Assembly (NCBI GenBank): GCA_018826895.1
Contig: JAHJYA010000113.1
Location: 1 to 34,165 of the forward strand
Origin: Gammaproteobacteria bacterium
GTDB taxonomy: Bacteria > Pseudomonadota > Gammaproteobacteria > Pseudomonadales > Pseudomonadaceae
Reading direction: 5' to 3'
DNA: 34,165 nt
The translations under genes and the position numbers were made by a program. Shown here piece by piece: positions 18,595 through 28,368 of this stretch (positions are counted from its first letter, which is position 1; each line of letters opens with the position of its first letter). The notes below the pieces were generated by a model, which made no database searches, was not told the origin of the DNA, and saw only the letters and a list, made by a program, of their open reading frames with translations.

Positions 18595-19863
18595 ATGCTC
18601 ACCCATGACAACGACCCGCTGTGGCGTCAGGTGCTGTCCGGCTCGCAGATGCTCTTTGTGGCCTTCGGCGCGCTGGTGCTGATGCCACTGATCACCGGCA
18701 TGGACCCGAACGTGGCGCTGTTCACGGCCGGTATCGGCACCCTGCTGTTTCAACTGGTCACCGGCCGTCAAGTGCCGGTGTTCCTGGCCTCGAGCTTTGC
18801 CTTTATCGCACCCATCCTCGCCGCCAAGGGTGAGTTCGGCTTGCCGGCAGTGCTCGGCGGCATCGTTGCTTCGGGCCTGGTGTACATCCTGCTCAGCGCC
18901 GTGGTGCGGGTCAAAGGCACCGGTTTTATCGACCGCCTGCTGCCGCCGGTGGTGATCGCCCCGGTAATCATCTCCATCGGCCTGGCGCTGTCGCCAGTGG
19001 CGGTGAACATGGCCATGGGCAAGACCGGTGACGGCGCGGTGCAACTGGTGCCCTATGCCACTGCCATGCTGATTTCGATGTCGGCACTGGTCACCACCGT
19101 GCTGGTCGCCGCCGTCGGCCGCGGCTTGCTGCGCCTGGTGCCGATCCTCGCGGGGATTATCGTCGGCTGCCTCGTCGCCGCATTCTGCGGGGTGATCGAC
19201 ACCAGCGCCGTGGCCAGCGCGCCTTGGCTGGCGATCCCGGCGTTCGTCACCCCCGAGCTGCACTGGGGCGCCATTCTCTACATCGTCCCGGTTGCCCTGG
19301 CGCCGGCCATCGAGCATATCGGTGGGGTCGTGGCGATTGGCAGCGTCACCGGCAACAACTTCATCAAGAAGCCCGGCCTGCACCGCACCCTGCTCGGCGA
19401 TGGTCTGGCCACTTCGGCCGCTGGCCTGTTCGGTGGCCCGCCCAACACCACCTACGCGGAAGTCACAGGCGCGGTGATGCTGACCAAGAACTACAACCCG
19501 AAGATCATGACCTGGGCTGCGGTATTCGCCATCGCCCTGGCCTTTATCGGCAAGTTCGGCACCGCGCTGCAGAGCATCCCGGTACCGGTGATGGGCGGCA
19601 TTCTCTGCCTGCTGTTCGGCTCCATCGCGGTGGTCGGCCTGAACACTCTGATTCGTCACCAGGTCGACCTGTCCGAGGCGCGCAACCTGATCATCGTCTC
19701 GGTAACCCTGGTGTTCGGTATCGGCGGTATGGTCATCGGCAGCAGTGAGTTCGCCCTGTCCGGCATCTCGCTGTGCGCCATCGCCGCGCTGCTGCTAAAC
19801 GCGCTATTACCAGGTGGCCAGGGCTGGCGCAACAAGCCCGCCACAGGCGAAACCGACGCCTAA
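18595..19863 (+). CDS. uraA: Uracil permease (NCS2 family)
   Basis: This is a 422-residue inner-membrane uracil:proton symporter of the nucleobase/ascorbate (NCS2) family with about 14 membrane segments. Typical stretches are QMLFVAFGALVLMPLITGMDP near the N-terminus (in part), AIEHIGGVVAIGSVTGNNF (about 237-255, with the substrate-binding Glu) and GGPPNTTYAEVTGAV (about 280-294, the second substrate motif). It follows upp by 3 nt and ends at a bidirectional terminator. Regulation is presumably shared with upp. Confidence 0.94.
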   Translation: MLTHDNDPLWRQVLSGSQMLFVAFGALVLMPLITGMDPNVALFTAGIGTLLFQLVTGRQVPVFLASSFAFIAPILAAKGEFGLPAVLGGIVASGLVYILLSAVVRVKGTGFIDRLLPPVVIAPVIISIGLALSPVAVNMAMGKTGDGAVQLVPYATAMLISMSALVTTVLVAAVGRGLLRLVPILAGIIVGCLVAAFCGVIDTSAVASAPWLAIPAFVTPELHWGAILYIVPVALAPAIEHIGGVVAIGSVTGNNFIKKPGLHRTLLGDGLATSAAGLFGGPPNTTYAEVTGAVMLTKNYNPKIMTWAAVFAIALAFIGKFGTALQSIPVPVMGGILCLLFGSIAVVGLNTLIRHQVDLSEARNLIIVSVTLVFGIGGMVIGSSEFALSGISLCAIAALLLNALLPGGQGWRNKPATGETDA

Positions 19864-19875
19864 ACCGCACCCCAA

Positions 19876-19901
19876 AATAGCCCCGCACATGCGGGGCTAT
19901 T
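19876..19901. terminator. Bidirectional terminator between uraA and the MFS gene
   Basis: A perfect 11-bp stem, AATAGCCCCGC / GCGGGGCTATT, surrounds the loop ACAT. On the minus strand it is followed by TTGGGG after a TATTTT run, better for the MFS gene; on the plus strand the T tract is short. Confidence 0.8.
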
Positions 19902-19931
19902 GCTATGTAGGGCTCTGTACTGACGGCCGCG

Positions 19932-21263
19932 TTAGCTGGCCTTGGCCGACCAGCTCTCCAAATGCGCCAGGCTGTCGCGGTAGGGTTTGAGGCCCATGCT
20001 CAACAGCGCGATGGAGCTGAAGACGGCAATGCTGGTGACGATCAGCAGCGAGTAGCGCAGCGCATTGTCATCGGCGAACACGTAGTCGGTGACCAGCGCC
20101 ACGGCCGTCGGGCCGATGCCCAGGCCGATCAGGGTGATGACGAACAGGTAGATTGCCGAGGCCTGACCGCGCATCGAGTTGGGCATGATTTCCTGGATCG
20201 CCGCCGGCGCCACGCCAAACGGCATGCTCAGGAAGAACACCGTGGGCGCCATCAGAATCGCCGCCCACAGGGCACTGTCCATCAGCGGGAACGTCAGCAC
20301 GCAAGGCACCGCGCCCAGAGCCGCATACAAACCGACACGCATATTCGCATCACGGCTGCCACGCTTGGCCATCCAGTCCGCCAGGCGCCCGCCGAAGACG
20401 ATGCCCAAACAACCGAATACCGCCACGATGCTGCCGTAGATAATGCCCACCTGGCCGGCATCCCAACCGTAGGTGCGGATAAAGAAGGTTGGCACCCAGG
20501 CCGCACTGCCGTACCCGGCAAACGCCAGGCCGGCAAAACCGAAGTTATGGCACAGCACGGTGCGTCGGTTGGCGCGGATATAACGGCCCACTTCAGCCAG
20601 GGGAACCGCCACACCGGCGCCCACGCCGCGTCGCGCCGGCTCCTTGACCGCGAGCATCAGCAGGGTGAACAGCACCCCGGCGCCACCGAGAATCAGGAAG
20701 ATCAGCTGCCAGGGGCGCACTTCGCCAAACACCGGCAACACCACATCGCCCTGGGCCGAGGCGAACTGGATGACCAGGCCACCGACCAGAAACGCCAGGC
20801 CAGACCCTAGGTAAACCCCCATGGAATACACGCTGATGGCGGTGGCCCGACGCTCAGCCGGGAAGCTGTCGGCGATCAGTGAATAAGCCGCTGGCGACAA
20901 GGCCGCTTCGCCCACCCCGACGCCGATGCGGCACAGCAGAAAGTGCCAGTACAGCTTGGCCAGACCGCAGGCCGCAGTGGCGGCACTCCAGAACAGTACG
21001 CCGATGGCGATCAGCCCACGCCGGCTCTTGGTATCGGCCAGACGGCCGAGGGGGATTCCGCAGACGGTGTAGAACAGCGCGAAAGACAGGCCCATCAGCA
21101 GGCTCATCTGCGTATCGCTGATCAGCAGGTCGCGACGGATCGGGCCGACCAGCAGGTTGAGAATCTGCCGGTCGATAAACGACAGCACGTACGCCACCAT
21201 CAGAATGGCGACAGTGGTCCAGGCGCGAGCACTAGAGGGATAGCCGTTATTGTTGTTATGCAC
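19932..21263 (-). CDS. MFS transporter, Spinster-like
   Basis: This is a major facilitator of 443 residues with 12 hydrophobic segments. The first contains VAYVLSFIDRQILNLLVGPIRR (in part), and the loop between helices 2 and 3 reads GIPLGRLADTKSRRG, the MFS motif A. RIGVGVGEAALSPAAYSLIADSFPAERR is the family motif around helices 4-5. It resembles the Spinster/ACS-like branch of organic-anion or lipid transporters, but the substrate is unknown. I take the GTG at 21263 as start, since GAGGAG lies seven bases upstream and the next residues are HNNNNGYPSSARAW; a second GTG 18 nt earlier has no good site. It is a single gene between uraA and hemH. Confidence 0.87.
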   Translation of the reverse strand: MHNNNNGYPSSARAWTTVAILMVAYVLSFIDRQILNLLVGPIRRDLLISDTQMSLLMGLSFALFYTVCGIPLGRLADTKSRRGLIAIGVLFWSAATAACGLAKLYWHFLLCRIGVGVGEAALSPAAYSLIADSFPAERRATAISVYSMGVYLGSGLAFLVGGLVIQFASAQGDVVLPVFGEVRPWQLIFLILGGAGVLFTLLMLAVKEPARRGVGAGVAVPLAEVGRYIRANRRTVLCHNFGFAGLAFAGYGSAAWVPTFFIRTYGWDAGQVGIIYGSIVAVFGCLGIVFGGRLADWMAKRGSRDANMRVGLYAALGAVPCVLTFPLMDSALWAAILMAPTVFFLSMPFGVAPAAIQEIMPNSMRGQASAIYLFVITLIGLGIGPTAVALVTDYVFADDNALRYSLLIVTSIAVFSSIALLSMGLKPYRDSLAHLESWSAKAS

Positions 21264-21404
21264 GGGCGGGCTCCTCGACACCGATTGCGCGGTGCGCGAC
21301 GGTTGAAAGTGCCGCCAGCTTAGGTCGACTCGCGCTGCCCCGAGTACCTCAGGGCAGTCTTATCCATCAGGCGAATGCGCCACATCTGTCCGGGCGAATG
21401 AAGC

Positions 21405-22427
21405 TTAGAGCATCAGCGGCGCACGCTCGCACAGGGTTTTCAGGGCCGCGACCCAGGCCGGATGGGTGTTCAGGCAGGGCACCAGCTGCAGGCTCTCGCC
21501 GCCGGCCTCGACAAATTGCTCGCGGCCACGGTCGCCAATTTCTTCGAGGGTTTCGATGCAATCGGCGACGAAGGCCGGGCACATCACCAGCAACTTCTTC
21601 ACGCCCTGGGCGGCCAACTCATCCAGGCGCGCCTCGGTGTAGGGCTCGATCCACTTGTCCCGGCCAAGACGCGACTGGAAGGACACCGACCATTGTTCCG
21701 GGCGCAGGCCCATACCCGCGGCGAAGGCTTCGGCGCTGCGCATGCACTGCGCGCGGTAGCAGGTGGCGAGCACTTCCGGCGGCGCCGTGCGACAGCAATC
21801 GGGGCCGCGCAGGCAATGCTTGCTCGGGTCGAGCTTGCGCAGATGGCGCTCCGGCAGACCGTGAAAACTCAGCAGCAGGTGATCGAACGGCTGCTCCAGG
21901 TACGGCTGCGCACTCTGCACCAGGGCGTCGATGTATTCGGGCTGGTCATAGAACGGCGGCAGTACCGAGAACTGCACGTCCAGTTTGCGCTCACGCACCA
22001 CACGCCGGGCTTCTTCGATCACCGTGGTAGTGGTGCTGTCAGCGAACTGCGGGTACAGCGGCGCCAGGGTGATCTGCTTGATGCCCTGCTCGGTCAGGCG
22101 CAGCAGCGCGGTCTCGATGGACGGCTCGCCGTAGCGCATGGCCAGCTCGACCGGGCCGTGGTTCCAGGTGGTTTTCATCTGCTCGGTCAGGCGCTGACTG
22201 AGCACCACCAGGGGCGAGCCTTCGTCCCACCAGATGGAGGCGTAGGCATGGGCCGAGGCGGCCGGACGCTTGATCAGAATCAGCGAAACCAGCAGACGCC
22301 GCAGCGGCCACGGCAGGTCGACCACATAGGGGTCCATCAGAAACTGGTTCAGGTAGCTGCGTACATCGGCTACCTCGGTCGAGGCAGGGGAACCCAGGTT
22401 GACCAGTAACAAGGCATGGTCGGACAT
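21405..22427 (-). CDS. hemH: Ferrochelatase
   Basis: HemH inserts ferrous iron into protoporphyrin IX, the last step of protohaem synthesis. The 340-residue protein starts [14 protein letters not shown]. It has the catalytic His189 in [12 protein letters not shown] and the C-terminal [18 protein letters not shown] with the conserved acidic residues. A Cys-rich insertion follows the active-site His (Cys205, 211, 212, 223, 228), as in ferrochelatases reported to hold an Fe-S cluster. GGAA five bases before the ATG at 22427 sets the start. It follows the TIGR01777 epimerase gene by 51 nt, and the nearest upstream control region holds a LitR-type operator. Light induction would lower protoporphyrin, a photosensitiser. 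Confidence 0.96.
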   Translation of the reverse strand: MSDHALLLVNLGSPASTEVADVRSYLNQFLMDPYVVDLPWPLRRLLVSLILIKRPAASAHAYASIWWDEGSPLVVLSQRLTEQMKTTWNHGPVELAMRYGEPSIETALLRLTEQGIKQITLAPLYPQFADSTTTTVIEEARRVVRERKLDVQFSVLPPFYDQPEYIDALVQSAQPYLEQPFDHLLLSFHGLPERHLRKLDPSKHCLRGPDCCRTAPPEVLATCYRAQCMRSAEAFAAGMGLRPEQWSVSFQSRLGRDKWIEPYTEARLDELAAQGVKKLLVMCPAFVADCIETLEEIGDRGREQFVEAGGESLQLVPCLNTHPAWVAALKTLCERAPLML

Positions 22428-22478
22428 AACGCTTCCTATAATTTGCGGCCAGATGGCCGGTAACAATCGAAATAAAAA

Positions 22479-23381
22479 TCAGCGACTGGGCAATAAATCA
22501 GCCAGGGCCGCCTCCAGCTCACTGAAGCGAAAATCAAAGCCTGCCGCTTGCAGCCGTGTGGGCTGCGCGTGTTGACCACCGAGCAGCAGCACCGCCAGCT
22601 CACCCAGGCCAGTGCGCAGCAAAAACGCCGGGGCCGGCAGCACGGCCGGACGCTTCAGCGCGCGCCCCAGGGCCTTGGCAAAGTCGCGGTTGCGCACCGG
22701 CTGCGGCGCGCACGCATTATAAGGACCGCGCGCCTCGGGCTGCTGCACGAGAAAATCAATCAGAGCGATTTGGTCGGCCAGGTGAATCCAAGGCATCCAC
22801 TGCCGACCATTGCCCAGCGGGCCGCCCAGGCCCAGACGAAACGGCAGCAGCAAGCGCTTGAGAAAACCACCCTCGGCGGACAGCACCAGCCCGGTGCGCA
22901 GCAGCACCACACGGATGCCATCGGCTTCGGCACGCTGCGCAGTTTCTTCCCAGGCCGCGCACAGCTGCGCGGCAAAATCATCGGTTACCGGGGCATCGTC
23001 TTCGTGCAGCGGGCGCTCGCCGCCGTCACCGTACCAGCCCACGGCGGAGCCGGAGAGCAGCACGCCCGGCTTGCTCGAACGACTGCCCAGCCAGGCCACC
23101 AGGGTTTCTGTCAGTTGGATCCGGCTGGCCCAGAGCAGTTGCCGCCGGGCGCGCGTCCAAGGGCGATCGGCAATGGGCGCGCCGGCCAGGTTGACCACCG
23201 CATCCAGCGGCGTCTCGGCCAATTCTTCAAGCTGCGCAATACCGCGCACGCCCTCGCCACATAGGGCTGCGACGCGCGCCGGGGTGCGACTCCAGACAGT
23301 CAGTTGGTGCCCCTGTTGCAGCCAGTGACGGCACAGCGAGCGGCCGATCAGGCCTGTGCCGCCGGTCAGCAGAATATGCAT
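22479..23381 (-). CDS. TIGR01777 family NAD-dependent epimerase-like protein
   Basis: This is a 300-residue extended-SDR protein. The N-terminal Rossmann motif is LLTGGTGLIG (4-13), NLAGAPIADRPW (about 77-88) is the TIGR01777 signature, and the catalytic region has SAVGWYGDGG (about 130-139), where a Tyr fits but the usual YxxxK is absent. The C-terminal DUF1731 segment covers about 250-298. Relatives include E. coli YfcH and the plant SULA/GC1 protein; the reaction is unknown. GAGGA seven bases before the ATG at 23381 supports the start. It heads the operon with hemH and is divergent from the renalase-like gene. Confidence 0.9.
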   Translation of the reverse strand: MHILLTGGTGLIGRSLCRHWLQQGHQLTVWSRTPARVAALCGEGVRGIAQLEELAETPLDAVVNLAGAPIADRPWTRARRQLLWASRIQLTETLVAWLGSRSSKPGVLLSGSAVGWYGDGGERPLHEDDAPVTDDFAAQLCAAWEETAQRAEADGIRVVLLRTGLVLSAEGGFLKRLLLPFRLGLGGPLGNGRQWMPWIHLADQIALIDFLVQQPEARGPYNACAPQPVRNRDFAKALGRALKRPAVLPAPAFLLRTGLGELAVLLLGGQHAQPTRLQAAGFDFRFSELEAALADLLPSR

Positions 23382-23464
23382 GGCGTTATCCTCAAATAGG
23401 TGCAACACGGAGTGTCTTGGCACGTCTGAAGCAAGACAGCTGTGCGCACAGGACGAGTCGGTGG

Positions 23465-23493
23465 ATTTAATCCGATCAACCTATACATAACAA
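23465..23493 (-). promoter_or_regulatory. Candidate promoter for TIGR01777-hemH
   Basis: On the minus strand TTGTTA (23493-23488) and TTAAAT (23470-23465) are separated by 17 nt. The -35 lies inside the spacer of the operator at 23482-23505, so a bound regulator would block it. The opposite promoter (renalase side) is less clear: TTGTCT 23510-23515 and TAAACT 23531-23536 are only 15 nt apart. Confidence 0.4.
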
Positions 23494-23505
23494 GATTATT
23501 GTATA
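23482..23505. promoter_or_regulatory. LitR-type operator O1 (TATACA-N12-TGTATA)
   Basis: TATACA (23482-23487) and TGTATA (23500-23505) form an inverted repeat with 12 bases between them. It fits the T(G/A)TACA-N12-TGTA(C/T)A pattern that I recall for class II LitR of P. putida. It lies about 100 nt from both divergent starts (23381 minus, 23611 plus). Confidence 0.75.
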
Positions 23506-23517
23506 GCTTTTGTCTAA

Positions 23518-24848
<1,331 letters not shown>

Positions 24849-24912
24849 GGGGCACGGCCTGGGTGAAGCCTGTACCAGGCCATACCCAGCCCCAGCATTC
24901 CATTACAAAAGC

Positions 24913-24936
24913 TGTACAAACTATTTGACTTGTACA
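24913..24936. promoter_or_regulatory. LitR-type operator O2 (TGTACA-N12-TGTACA)
   Basis: Two perfect TGTACA half-sites (24913-24918 and 24931-24936; each is its own palindrome) lie 12 bases apart. The site covers the -35 element of the candidate promoter at 24925-24952. Confidence 0.85.
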
Positions 24937-24952
24937 ATGACGCACCTATGAT
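24925..24952 (+). promoter_or_regulatory. Promoter of the photolyase operon
   Basis: TTGACT (24925-24930) and TATGAT (24947-24952) are 16 nt apart; each matches the sigma70 consensus at 5 of 6 positions. The predicted start lies near 24959, about 48 nt before the RudS ATG. Operators O2 and O3 lie over the -35 and just after the start, the layout of a tightly repressed promoter. Confidence 0.7.
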
Positions 24953-24962
24953 GAGCACGAGT

Positions 24963-24986
24963 TGTACAGGGTCATCATCCTGTACA
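24963..24986. promoter_or_regulatory. LitR-type operator O3 (TGTACA-N12-TGTACA)
   Basis: Two perfect TGTACA half-sites (24963-24968 and 24981-24986) lie 12 bases apart. Their centre is 50 bp from that of O2, close to five helical turns, which would allow cooperative binding on one DNA face. The site lies in the first transcribed bases. Confidence 0.85.
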
Positions 24987-25006
24987 AGTAGTCAGCAGAG
25001 GTCGCC

Positions 25007-25966
25007 ATGCAATTGCCCCCACTCAAACCCCGTCTCGGCATCAGCGCTTGCCTGCTTGGCGCCGAAGTTCGCTACAACGGTGGGCACAAGGAATCACGCC
25101 TGTGCAACCGCACCCTGAGCGACTATTTCGACTTCACCCCGGTCTGCCCGGAAGTGGCCATCGGTCTGGGTATCCCGCGAGAGCCGATTCGCCTGGTCGG
25201 TGACCCCGAGCAACCGCGGGCCGTAGGCACCGTGCACCGCGAGCTGGATGTCAGCGACGCCCTAACCGCCTATGGCGCACAAATGGCCGAGGAGTTGGGC
25301 GGCATCTGCGGCTATATCTTCATGCAACAGTCGCCGTCCTGCGGCCTGGAGCGGGTCAAGGTCTACCAGGATAACGGGCACCCCAGCGAGCCTCGCGGGC
25401 GCGGCTTGTTCGCCGCTGCTTTCTGCGCCCGCCATCCCGATCTGCCGGTCGAAGAAGATGGCCGCCTGAATGATCCGGTGCTGCGCGAGAATTTCATCAC
25501 CCGCGTATTCGCCTACGCCGACTGGCAACGTACCGTCGCCGCTGGCCTGACCCGCAAGACGCTGATCGACTTCCACTCACGCTACAAATACCTGCTGATG
25601 GCCACCCACCCGGTGCAGTACCGCAGCCTCGGGCGGATGCTCGGCAACCTCGGCCAGCACGATCTGGGTGAACTGGCGCCGCGCTATTTCAGCGAGCTGA
25701 TGGCGGCCCTGAAAAAATGCGCGACCCGGCGCACCCACAGCAACGTGCTGATGCACCTGAGCGGTTACTTCAAGCAGGCGCTCGACGGCGAAGACAAGCG
25801 CGAAATGCAGCACCTGATCAGCCAGTACCGCCACGGCGTGGTGCCGCTGGTGGTGCCGCTGACCCTGCTCAAACATCATCTGCGCCTGCACCCCGACCGC
25901 TACCTCCAACAACAGGTCTACCTGCAGCCGCACCCCGAAAATCTCAGCCTGCGTAATACCCTATGA
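25007..25966 (+). CDS. rudS: RudS-like tRNA 4-thiouridine desulfidase (DUF523-DUF1722)
   Basis: The 319-residue protein fuses an N-terminal DUF523/TudS domain (about 8-160) to a C-terminal DUF1722/YbgA domain (about 190-305). TudS proteins use a [4Fe-4S] cluster held by three cysteines to remove sulphur from thiouracil. The matching residues here are Cys15 (ISACLLG), Cys47 (CPEVAIGLGIPREPIRLV in part) and Cys112 (SPSCG). I recall fusions of this type from Pseudomonas described as RudS, which converts 4-thiouridine in tRNA to uridine. 4-thiouridine absorbs near-UV, crosslinks tRNA and sensitises singlet oxygen, so being first in a photolyase operon fits. E. coli ybgA also precedes phr. The start has AGAGG upstream; the next gene overlaps by 4 nt. 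Confidence 0.88.
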   Translation: MQLPPLKPRLGISACLLGAEVRYNGGHKESRLCNRTLSDYFDFTPVCPEVAIGLGIPREPIRLVGDPEQPRAVGTVHRELDVSDALTAYGAQMAEELGGICGYIFMQQSPSCGLERVKVYQDNGHPSEPRGRGLFAAAFCARHPDLPVEEDGRLNDPVLRENFITRVFAYADWQRTVAAGLTRKTLIDFHSRYKYLLMATHPVQYRSLGRMLGNLGQHDLGELAPRYFSELMAALKKCATRRTHSNVLMHLSGYFKQALDGEDKREMQHLISQYRHGVVPLVVPLTLLKHHLRLHPDRYLQQQVYLQPHPENLSLRNTL

Positions 25967-26916
25967 GCACTCACTCGGAGCCTGCCGACGTGCAGGATGA
26001 ATCCGCCGACGACTACCAGACGGCCCTGGCCCAGGGCTTTTTGCCGATCCGCGAAGTGGCGCGCATCACCGGGGTCAACGCCGTGACCCTACGCGCCTGG
26101 GAGCGCCGCTACGGGCTGATCGTGCCGCACCGCACGCCCAAGGGGCATCGCCTGTACGCCGAGAAGCACGTCGCCCGGATCCAGGCCATTCTCACCTGGC
26201 TCAACCGCGGTGTATCGGTCAGCCAGGTCAAGGGACTGCTGCGCTCCAACCAGCCGGCGTTCAGCGAAGCCACCTCGCAGTGGGAAGAAAAGCGCCAGCG
26301 CCTGCAGGAAGCGATCTGCAACCTCAACGAGCGCCGCCTCGACGAAGGCTTTAACAGCGAGCTGGCGCTCTACCCGCCCAAGACCCTGTGCCAACAACTG
26401 CTGCTGCCCTTGTTCGAGGAGCTCGAACTGCGCTGGCGCAACCAGTTCGGCGCCCAGGCCGAGCGGGTGTTCTTCTACTCCTGGCTGCGCAGCAAGCTGG
26501 GCGCCCGGCTGTACCACAACAACCGCCAGCACAGCGGCCCACCGCTGCTGATGATCAATATGTCGGACCTGCCGATGGAGCCGGGCCTGTGGCTGACCGC
26601 CTGGCTGGCCAGCAGCGCCAACTGTCCGGTGGAAGTTTTCGACTGGCCGCTGACCCCGGCCGAGCTGGCCATGGCGGTCGAGCACATCCAGCCGCGCGCC
26701 CTGCTGCTGTACTCCAGCCAGACGATCAACACCGCCCATTTACCGCGTCTGGCCACGGGTTATAGCTGCCCCTGCCTGATCGGCGGACCGGCGGTACACA
26801 TCCATGAGCAGGAGTTGCGGGTATTGGTTGAGCAGCACAGCGATCTGCACCTGGCCCACGACCCACTCGGTGCCTTGCAGACCCTGACCCTGCTGAACCT
26901 GCTCGAAGCTCAATAA
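25963..26916 (+). CDS. litR: LitR/CarH-type MerR regulator, class II (no B12 motif)
   Basis: This is a 317-residue regulator. A MerR-type winged helix lies at about 27-94 (IREVARITGVNAVTLRAWERRYG in part, then RTPKGHRLY). A helical bundle follows at about 105-185, then a Rossmann-like domain to the C-terminus as in the B12-binding photoreceptors CarH and LitR. I see no DxHxxG cobalamin motif, so light is probably not sensed through adenosyl-B12. P. putida class II LitR is reported to work with a separate short LOV protein, and none is encoded in this window. Its own gene sits in the operon behind operators O2 and O3, which implies autorepression. The ATG overlaps the RudS stop. Confidence 0.88.
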   Translation: MSTHSEPADVQDESADDYQTALAQGFLPIREVARITGVNAVTLRAWERRYGLIVPHRTPKGHRLYAEKHVARIQAILTWLNRGVSVSQVKGLLRSNQPAFSEATSQWEEKRQRLQEAICNLNERRLDEGFNSELALYPPKTLCQQLLLPLFEELELRWRNQFGAQAERVFFYSWLRSKLGARLYHNNRQHSGPPLLMINMSDLPMEPGLWLTAWLASSANCPVEVFDWPLTPAELAMAVEHIQPRALLLYSSQTINTAHLPRLATGYSCPCLIGGPAVHIHEQELRVLVEQHSDLHLAHDPLGALQTLTLLNLLEAQ

Positions 26917-26925
26917 GGATCGATG

Positions 26926-28368
26926 ATGCAACTGTTCTGGTTCCGTACCGACCTGCGCCTGCAGGACAACACCGCCCTCGCCGCCGCCATGGCCGCCGGG
27001 CCGACGGTGGCCCTGTACCTGATCAGCCCCGGCCAGTGGCAGGCCCATGACGACGCCCCGAGCAAGGTCGATTTCTGGTTGCGTAACCTGGCGATCCTCT
27101 CGGACGATCTTGCCGCCCTCGGTGTGCCGCTGCTGATCCGCGAGGCCGATACCTGGGCCCAGGCGCCAGCGGTGCTCGACCAACTGTGCCAGTCGCTTAA
27201 CGTCAGCGCAGTACAGGTCAACGATGAATACGGCGTCCACGAAAGCCGGCGCGATCAGGCTGTGGCCGCAACCTTGCGCAGCCGTGGTGTGGCGTTTCAC
27301 GGACACCTCGACCAGCTGTTCTTCGCCCCCGGCAGCGTGCTGACCAAATCCGGCGGCTACTTCCAGGTCTACAGCCAGTTCCGCAAGGCCTGCTACGCAC
27401 GTCTGCACCACAGTTTGCCAGCGCTGGTTGCCACACCCCGCGCCCAGGCGCCACTGGCGATTGCCCGCGACCCGATACCTCAAGAGGTCGCCGGATTCGC
27501 CACGCCAGCCGCCAGCCTGCGCGACCTGTGGCCGGCCGGTGAAGCTCAGGCGCTGGCGCGTTTGACGCGCTTCAGCGATGAGTCCATCGACGACTACAAG
27601 CGCGACCGCGACCTGCCCGCCGTGCCCGGCACCAGCCAGCTGTCGCCCTACCTGGCGGCTGGGGTGCTGTCGCCGCGCCAATGCCTGCACGCAGCGCTAC
27701 AGGCCAACCAGGGCGAGTTTGAAAGCGGCAGCGAAGGGGTGGTGACCTGGATCAACGAGCTGCTCTGGCGGGAATTCTACAAACACACGCTGGTTGGCTA
27801 TCCGCGGGTATCCATGGGCCGCGCCTTTCGCCGCGAAACCGATGCCCTGGCCTGGCGCCAGGCGCCGAAAGAGCTGGCCGCCTGGCAAAGCGGGCAAACC
27901 GGCCTGCCGCTGGTCGATGCGGCCATGCGCCAGTTGCTCGCCACCGGCTGGATGCACAACCGCCTGCGCATGGTGGTGGCGATGTTCCTGACCAAGAACC
28001 TGCTGATCGACTGGCGCGAGGGCGAACGCTTTTTCATGCGCCACCTGATCGACGGCGACCTGGCCGCGAATAACGGCGGCTGGCAGTGGAGCGCCTCCAC
28101 TGGTACCGACTCGGTGCCCTACTTCCGCATCTTCAACCCGCTGAGCCAGTCAGCCAAATTCGACCCCGACGGCCGTTTTATTCGTCGCTGGGTGCCTGAG
28201 CTCGCCGGTTTGAACAAAAAGGATGTGCACAACCCCGCGGCCATGGGCGGCCTGTTCGGTATCGCCGACTATCCGCGGCCTATCGTCGATCTGGCACGCA
28301 GCCGTGAGCGCGCGCTGGCCGCCTTCAAGAACCTGCCTTCGCGGCCCCCGGAGCCTAGCCATGAGTGA
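26926..28368 (+). CDS. phrB: Deoxyribodipyrimidine photolyase (class I CPD)
   Basis: PhrB uses blue light to split cyclobutane pyrimidine dimers. The 480-residue protein has an N-terminal antenna domain (about 1-130, starting LFWFRTDLRLQDN, with NDEYGVHE matching the folate-contact region of E. coli Phr). The helical FAD domain contains WINELLWREFYKH, MRQLLATGWMHNRLRM and NNGGWQWSASTGTDSVPYFR (shown in full length 20). Its length equals class I CPD photolyases. Two ATGs occur in tandem; the second (26926) has AAGGA at six bases and is preferred. It follows litR by 9 nt and overlaps the NTF2-like gene by 8 nt. Confidence 0.96.
   Translation: MQLFWFRTDLRLQDNTALAAAMAAGPTVALYLISPGQWQAHDDAPSKVDFWLRNLAILSDDLAALGVPLLIREADTWAQAPAVLDQLCQSLNVSAVQVNDEYGVHESRRDQAVAATLRSRGVAFHGHLDQLFFAPGSVLTKSGGYFQVYSQFRKACYARLHHSLPALVATPRAQAPLAIARDPIPQEVAGFATPAASLRDLWPAGEAQALARLTRFSDESIDDYKRDRDLPAVPGTSQLSPYLAAGVLSPRQCLHAALQANQGEFESGSEGVVTWINELLWREFYKHTLVGYPRVSMGRAFRRETDALAWRQAPKELAAWQSGQTGLPLVDAAMRQLLATGWMHNRLRMVVAMFLTKNLLIDWREGERFFMRHLIDGDLAANNGGWQWSASTGTDSVPYFRIFNPLSQSAKFDPDGRFIRRWVPELAGLNKKDVHNPAAMGGLFGIADYPRPIVDLARSRERALAAFKNLPSRPPEPSHE

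Noticed and set aside
17908..19659. Long open frame on the minus strand (583 codons) opposite upp and uraA
   Set aside because: It is a mirror of two certain genes in high-GC DNA, is rich in His, Gln and Gly without any fold signature, and has no ribosome site.
24856..24881. Intrinsic terminator after the Trp-rich gene
   Set aside because: There is a 7-bp inverted repeat but no T tract and a 12-nt loop; too weak to list as a separate feature.
26560..26916. Cobalamin-binding site in the LitR C-terminal domain
   Set aside because: The DxHxxG motif and its His ligand are not visible; calling it a B12 photoreceptor would not be supported.
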